Shown piece after piece: positions 6,924 through 10,193 of a stretch of 10,193 bases of DNA. The DNA lies in assembly GCA_025456385.1 (NCBI GenBank), contig JALOKS010000089.1, positions 1 to 10,193 on the forward strand, written 5' to 3'. This stretch comes from Thermoanaerobaculales bacterium (lineage in GTDB: Bacteria > Acidobacteriota > Thermoanaerobaculia > Thermoanaerobaculales > Sulfomarinibacteraceae). The position numbers and the translations under genes are program-made. The notes beneath the pieces were generated by a model that was given only the letters and a program-made list of their open reading frames with translations, did not search any database and was not told the DNA's origin. How positions within the stretch are numbered: the stretch's first letter is position 1; each line of letters begins with the position of its first letter.

Positions 6924-6937
6924 CGGAGCCGGCTCCG
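6924..6937. terminator. Palindromic hairpin between convergent genes, possible terminator
   Basis: CGGAGCCGGCTCCG is a perfect 14-bp palindrome that can form a 5-bp stem with a CCGG loop. It lies in the 25-bp gap between the CBS-domain and malic enzyme genes. On the minus strand a CTTTTT tract (6907-6912) follows about 11 nt after the stem, too far for a classical intrinsic terminator but suggestive for the malic enzyme transcript. On the plus strand there is no T tract. Confidence 0.35.
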
Positions 6938-6941
6938 CCCT

Positions 6942-8291
6942 TCAGACCTCGAGCCGCCGGCTGTGCCGCACGTCGCCGGTCGTCAGCGCCGCCTCCCGCA
7001 CGGCGGCGGCGACCGCGGCGTGCAGCTCGCGGTCGAGGATCGGCGGCGTCAGCTCGCCCTCCGGCGCCCGCGCGGCGATCTCCTTCGCGGCCGCGATCTT
7101 CATCGCGTCGTTGATGCGGGTGGCGTGCGCGTCGAGCGCGCCCCGGAACAGGCCGGGAAAGGCGAGCGCGTTGTTCACGGCCTTGCCGTCCGCGGCGAAG
7201 GCCGCGCCGGCGGCGAGCGCCGCCTCGGGGTCGATCTCCGGGTCAGGGTTGGAGAGGGCGAGGATCACCTGCTTCGGGCGCACCATGTCGGCCTTGATGA
7301 GCCCGGGCACGCCGGTCGTGGCGATCACCATGTCCGCCGCCGTCATCACTCCCGCGAGGTCGCTGGCGCGGCCGCCGAAGCTCTCGAACCTCGCCAGCAT
7401 TTGCGGGTTGATGTCGGCGCCGTGGATCGTCTCGACGCCGTACGCCGTCAGCAGCCGCTGGATGCCCGAGCCGGCGGCGCCGAGGCCGATGATGCCGACC
7501 CGCGAGCGCCTGAGGTTGAGGTGGCGGATGCGGGCGATGTTGAGCAGCGCCGCCAGCACCACCACCGCCGTGCCGTGCTGGTCGTCGTGCAGCACCGGGA
7601 TGTCAAGCGCGGCGTCGAGCCGCTCCTCGATCTCGAAGCACTCCGGCGCGCGGATGTCCTCGAGCTTGATCGCGCCGAAGGTCGGCGCGATCGCGGTCAC
7701 GGCGTCGACGATCACCCGGGGGTCCCTCGACTCGATCAGGATCGGCACACCGCTGACGCCGGCGAGAAGATCGAAGAGCACCGCCTTGCCCTCCATCACC
7801 GGCATGCCGGCCACCGCGCCGATGTCGCCGAGACCGAGGATGGCGGTGCCGTTGGTGACGATGGCAACGGTGTTCGGGATCGCGGTGTAGCGCCACGCGA
7901 GCTCGGGCTCGGCTGCGATCTGCAGGCACATCGAGGCGACGCCCGGGGTGTAGACGATGCCGAGGTCGTCGAGGCTGCGCACCGCGACCTGGGCCTTGGT
8001 GGCGATCTTGCCGCCAAGGTGGCGCTCCCGCACCACGTCGGTCACCCCGAGGAGATCGACGCCGTCCATCGCCCGCACCGCGTCGCAGACGCGGTCGAAG
8101 GTCGCCTCGTCCGGGGCGATGACGTCGACGTCGCGGACCCGCGACGAGCGGCCCACGGAAGCGGTCGTGATCTCGCCGAAGCGCACGCCGAACTCCCCGA
8201 GCCGGGTCGTGAAGGCCCCCAGCGCACCCGGCGCGTCGGCGATCTTGATGCGCATGCGCTTGATGCTGCGTCGCCCGACCTCGTGCTTCAT
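6942..8291 (-). CDS. NAD(P)-dependent malic enzyme with N-terminal ACT domain
   Basis: A 449-residue cytoplasmic enzyme that oxidatively decarboxylates malate to pyruvate and CO2 with reduction of NAD(P)+. Residues about 13-85 are an ACT-like regulatory domain (MRIKIADAPGALGAFTTRLGEFG), which probably binds an effector. The catalytic part holds YTPGVA with Y114, AILGLGDIGAVAGMPVMEGKAVLF with K169, metal ligands at LEDI (E211, D212) and in IPVLHDDQHGTA (D236/D237), the dinucleotide fold GIIGLGAAGSG (267-276), SNPDPEIDP and NNALAFPG. The length fits the bacterial-type family plus the ACT extension. ATG 8291 is preferred because GGAGG (8298-8302) lies 6 nt upstream; an ATG at 8327 has only a weak AAAGGG before it and sits at the putative promoter. 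Cofactor preference cannot be read from the sequence. Confidence 0.95.
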   Translation of the reverse strand: MKHEVGRRSIKRMRIKIADAPGALGAFTTRLGEFGVRFGEITTASVGRSSRVRDVDVIAPDEATFDRVCDAVRAMDGVDLLGVTDVVRERHLGGKIATKAQVAVRSLDDLGIVYTPGVASMCLQIAAEPELAWRYTAIPNTVAIVTNGTAILGLGDIGAVAGMPVMEGKAVLFDLLAGVSGVPILIESRDPRVIVDAVTAIAPTFGAIKLEDIRAPECFEIEERLDAALDIPVLHDDQHGTAVVVLAALLNIARIRHLNLRRSRVGIIGLGAAGSGIQRLLTAYGVETIHGADINPQMLARFESFGGRASDLAGVMTAADMVIATTGVPGLIKADMVRPKQVILALSNPDPEIDPEAALAAGAAFAADGKAVNNALAFPGLFRGALDAHATRINDAMKIAAAKEIAARAPEGELTPPILDRELHAAVAAAVREAALTTGDVRHSRRLEV

Positions 8292-8322
8292 GACTGCCCT
8301 CCCAGGCCCCCGAGCAGCGGCC

Positions 8323-8328
8323 ATCATA
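8323..8328 (-). promoter_or_regulatory. Candidate -10 element for the malic enzyme gene
   Basis: On the minus strand TATGAT matches the -10 consensus at five of six bases. It would give a start near 8316, about 25 nt before the preferred ATG at 8291, leaving room for the Shine-Dalgarno. No clear -35 is seen. The upstream ATG at 8327 lies inside this element, which is a further argument against using it. Confidence 0.4.
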
Positions 8329-8371
8329 CCCTTTGGTTCGACCCGCTCGTGCGATCACGCTTCAGGAGATC

Positions 8372-8409
8372 CATCCTTCGCGGCGCTGACGCGCCGCTCG
8401 CTCAGGATG
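8372..8409. repeat. REP-like palindromic element ('GCTCAGGATGAC' type)
   Basis: Outer arms CATCCT (8372-8377) and AGGATG (8404-8409) are complementary, and inner arms GCGGCGC (8380-8386) and GCGCCGC (8391-8397) form a perfect 7-bp stem with a TGAC loop. Unpaired TC and TCGCTC lie between the two stems. The right end, GCTCAGGATGACGGA, matches a short motif I have seen dispersed in intergenic regions of many unrelated bacterial genomes. The element lies between divergent promoters (malic enzyme and metalloprotease genes). Whether it is mobile is unknown, and no flanking direct repeats are evident. Confidence 0.6.
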
Positions 8410-8440
8410 ACGGACCGACCCGCCTCCACGACCGCGATGG

Positions 8441-8446
8441 CACAAT
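8441..8446 (+). promoter_or_regulatory. Possible -10 element of a leaderless transcript
   Basis: CACAAT (four of six -10 matches) lies exactly 7 nt before the ATG at 8454, which itself lacks a Shine-Dalgarno. This spacing would place the transcription start at the start codon. The alternative ATG at 8445 overlaps this hexamer and also lacks a ribosome binding site. No -35 is visible. Confidence 0.3.
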
Positions 8447-8453
8447 GCTCCGG

Positions 8454-9305
8454 ATGATCCGCCGGTCGCCGATCCTCGCCCTCCTCCTGCTCGCCGCCGC
8501 CGCGCCGTTCGCCGCGGCGCCGGCGCCGCAGCTCCTCATCGAAGCGCCTCCGGAGCTCGCCGCGGTCGCCACGGAGCTCCGCGCGCTCGGGGGAGAGAAC
8601 TTCTCCGAGGTCCTCCGCCTCACCGGCCGGCCCGGCTTCTCGCGGCCGATCGCCGTCGTCCTGGCGCCGGAGACCTCGGCGCTCGCCCGCGACACCCCGG
8701 CCTGGGTCAGCGGCTACGCCCGCGGCGACGACGCGCTGATCGTCCTCTTCCCGGCGCGCGTGCGCTCCTACCCCGACACCACCCTGCGCACGCTCCTCCA
8801 CCACGAGATCGCGCACGTGCTGGTGGCCGGGCAGGCGCCCGGTGCCGCGCTGGTTCAACGAGGGCGTGGCGACCGTGGCGGCGCGCGAGTGGGGCCTCGA
8901 GGACCGGGCCCGCTTCGCCGCAGCAGTCGTGGGCCGCGGCCCCGGGAGCACCCGCGAGCTCGACGCGGCCTTCGCCGGAACCGCCGGCGAGGCGCGGCGG
9001 GCCTACGCCCTGTCCGCGGCCTTCGTGCGCTTCCTGCAGCGCGAGCACGGCCCGCAGACTCCCGCCGCGCGTTCGCCAGCGCGGAGCGCAGCTTCTTCGA
9101 GGACGAGGCCTTCTGGAGCACCTGGCTCCCCTTCCTGACCAGCACCGGCGCGCTGTGGATGGCGGTCACCGCCCTCGCCCTGCTCGCCATCCACCGACGT
9201 CGCGTCCGCAGCCGGCGGATGCTCGAGCGGTGGGCGGCGGAGGAGGAGCCCGCCGGGCGGGTGATCCGCCGCCAGGATCCCGGCGGCGACGGGCCTGTCA
9301 ACTGA
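8454..9305 (+). pseudogene. Exported gluzincin-like metalloprotease (peptidase MA type), double-frameshifted
   Basis: The reading frame opens with a signal peptide (MIRRSPILALLLLAAAAPFAAA) and runs to HHEIAHVLVAG, with the zinc motif HEIAH at 8802-8816. The expected continuation PRWFNEGVATVAAREWGLEDRAR, with the third zinc ligand Glu at 8860-8862, is in the +1 frame (8842 onward). That frame stays protein-like to LQREHGPQTPAA near 9066. Coding then returns to the original frame with FASAERSFFEDEAFWSTWLPFL, a C-terminal membrane helix (ALWMAVTALALLAI) and a basic tail. Removing one G from GGG at 8829-8831 joins the first two parts as AGRRPVPRWFNEG. The second join, near 9060-9072, appears to lack some residues, suggesting a small deletion. 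Either the gene is broken or the sequence has two indel errors; codon bias stays strong throughout, which suggests recent events or errors. An alternative start is ATG 8445. Family assignment is from the HExxH...WFNEG pattern only. Confidence 0.7.
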
Positions 9306-9313
9306 CCCATCGA

Positions 9314-9354
9314 CGTTGAACGTTTGAACGTTGCACGTTGAAGCGTCCGAACGT
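9314..9354. repeat. Degenerate CGTTGAA short tandem repeat
   Basis: Five imperfect units occur in a row: CGTTGAA, CGTTTGAA, CGTTGCA, CGTTGAAG and CGTCCGAA, then CGT. Units are 7-8 nt and contain AACGTT palindromes. The stretch is AT-richer than its surroundings and lies between the stops of two convergent genes. I have seen similar (GTTGAAC)n tracts in intergenic regions of Acidobacteriota-like and Planctomycetes-like genomes; their role is unknown. Confidence 0.6.
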
Positions 9355-9380
9355 GCTACGAGGTCGCCTTTCCGACGGCG

Positions 9381-9398
9381 CCTCGCTGCCGGGCGAGG
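9381..9398 (-). terminator. Hairpin directly after the permease stop codon
   Basis: On the minus strand CCTCGC (loop CCGGCA) GCGAGG forms a perfect 6-bp GC-rich stem starting right after the permease TGA. Flanking GACGCGCC and GGCGCCGTC can extend it with a bulge. No T tract follows, so it may be a weak or Rho-assisted terminator, or an mRNA 3'-end stabiliser. Confidence 0.4.
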
Positions 9399-10193
9399 TC
9401 AGGCGCGTCGCCGCAGCACGTAGATGACCCCGCCGACGACAATGGCCACCCCGCCCGCCAGCAGGTTGGCCCACGACGCGCTCGCCAGCAGGCCGAGGCT
9501 GACCAGCGCCGCTGCGATCGGTATGGCTGGCCCACCCGGCAGGCGGAAGGGGTGCTCGCCTGCGCGCTTCCGCCGCAGCACCGGCACCGCCGCGGCGGTC
9601 GCGAGGTAGGTCGCGAGCCGCGCCACCACCGAAAGCGTCGCGAGACCCACAAAGCTGCCGGTGAGGGCGAGCGGCAGCGCGATCGCGGTCTGCAGCAGGA
9701 TGGCGGCCGCCGGCGTCCGGAAGCTCGGGTGGACCGCGGCCAGGGCCCGCGGTCCGAAGCCGTCGCGGGCGAGGGCGAAGAGGTAGCGCGGCCCGGCGAG
9801 GATCGAGTTGTTGTTGGTGCCGAGGACCGACACCACCGCGCCCGCGGTCAGCAGCCAGCCGCCCCAGCTGCCGAGAATAATCCGCGCGCCGTCGGCGAGC
9901 GGGGTCTCGGAGGCGGCGAGCTCGGGCACCGTGCCGAGGGCGACGAGCTGCACCGAGCTGTAGAGCAGGGTCACCATGCCGATCTCGGCGAGCAGGGCGA
10001 AAGGCACGTCGCGGCGCGGGTTCCGGTACTCCCCCGCCGCGGCCGGCGTGTTCTCGACGCCCGCGTAGGCGACGAGCAGCAGCAGCGCACCCTCGCCGAG
10101 ACTGCCGCCGCCGACCGCCTGCTGGCCCGCGAGCCGCGACCACGACAAAGCGGCGAGGCCGGCGGCGACGAAGACCGCGAGCGGCAGCAGCTT
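9399..10193 (-). CDS. APC-family amino acid permease, C-terminal part
   Basis: The frame is open to the window edge; 264 residues of the C-terminal half are visible, and the N-terminus lies beyond it. This is an inner-membrane transporter of the amino acid-polyamine-organocation superfamily, probably a proton- or solute-coupled amino acid importer. About eight membrane segments can be seen, starting KLLPLAVFVAAGL, then GEGALLLLVAYAGVENTPAAAGEYRNPRRDVP (the conserved helix 6 region and following loop), LLAEIGMVTLLYSSVQLVAL, WLLTAGAVVSVLGTNNNSI with AGPRYLFALARDG after it, and AILLQTAIALPLAL. The DG..P..L..VHP.FRTP motif is typical of the family. RRKRAGEHPFRLPGG before the last two helices is also typical. 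The substrate cannot be told from this fragment. A TTG at 10148 is not a credible start because family sequence continues upstream of it. Confidence 0.92.
   Translation of the reverse strand, partial: KLLPLAVFVAAGLAALSWSRLAGQQAVGGGSLGEGALLLLVAYAGVENTPAAAGEYRNPRRDVPFALLAEIGMVTLLYSSVQLVALGTVPELAASETPLADGARIILGSWGGWLLTAGAVVSVLGTNNNSILAGPRYLFALARDGFGPRALAAVHPSFRTPAAAILLQTAIALPLALTGSFVGLATLSVVARLATYLATAAAVPVLRRKRAGEHPFRLPGGPAIPIAAALVSLGLLASASWANLLAGGVAIVVGGVIYVLRRRA

Noticed and set aside
6391..6933. Direct repeat CTCGGAGCCGGC at 6391-6402 and 6922-6933 flanking the CBS-domain gene
   Set aside because: A 12-mer match of simple GC-rich composition is plausible by chance, and neither copy shows target-site or mobile-element features.
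6804..8444. Long plus-strand open frame antisense to the malic enzyme and joined to the metalloprotease frame
   Set aside because: The malic enzyme on the minus strand is unambiguous; only the part after about 8445 is real, where a signal peptide begins.
8821..8860. Programmed frameshifting in the metalloprotease gene
   Set aside because: No slippery heptamer followed by a convincing stimulatory structure is seen, and a second opposite shift downstream would also be needed; indel mutation or sequence error is simpler.
1..10193. CRISPR arrays, tRNA or rRNA genes, and insertion sequences
   Set aside because: No regularly spaced repeats, no cloverleaf-like or rRNA-like sequence, and no transposase or integrase frame were seen.

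Overview
The window is a GC-rich (roughly 70%) chromosomal segment with tightly packed genes. It most resembles a soil or subsurface Acidobacteriota-type genome. That is an inference from three things: secreted beta-sandwich proteins ending in an 'FLPAVANLAG...W+S.L.V.N' domain, the dispersed '...GCTCAGGATGAC' palindrome, and the degenerate CGTTGAA repeat. None of these fixes the phylum.

Layout. (1) 2-295: the 3' end of glgC (ADP-glucose pyrophosphorylase), overlapping by 4 bp a secreted three-domain protein (292-1764). (2) 1777-2802, minus strand: a Cupin_6/AraC-family regulator, divergent from a three-gene operon across a 120-bp AT-rich intergenic region holding a near-perfect 17-bp palindrome. 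(3) 2923-6327: an operon of an exported SBP56/methanethiol-oxidase-like protein, a SCO1/SenC-type copper chaperone and a MauG-like di-heme cytochrome c peroxidase. The genes are separated by +4 and -1 nt, so they are probably co-translated. (4) 6449-6916: a stand-alone two-CBS-domain protein, convergent with (5) an ACT-domain malic enzyme on the minus strand (6942-8291). (6) 8292-8453: intergenic region with a REP-like hairpin. (7) 8454-9305: an exported gluzincin metalloprotease-like gene whose HExxH and downstream Glu lie in different frames; the frame is shifted once after HEIAH and shifted back about 230 bp later. (8) 9306-9398: a short degenerate CGTTGAA repeat and a hairpin. (9) 9399-10193, minus strand: the C-terminal part of an APC-family amino acid permease that runs off the window.

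How the genes work together. The clearest system is the regulator plus operon at 1777-6327. In characterised bacteria SBP56 is a periplasmic copper-dependent methanethiol oxidase (CH3SH + O2 + H2O -> HCHO + H2S + H2O2), and its gene is often followed by SCO1/SenC and MauG-type genes. The order here matches: oxidase, copper delivery, and a di-heme enzyme that may mature a cofactor or remove H2O2. The divergent AraC-family gene is the likely local regulator. The other genes look like ordinary central metabolism and housekeeping.
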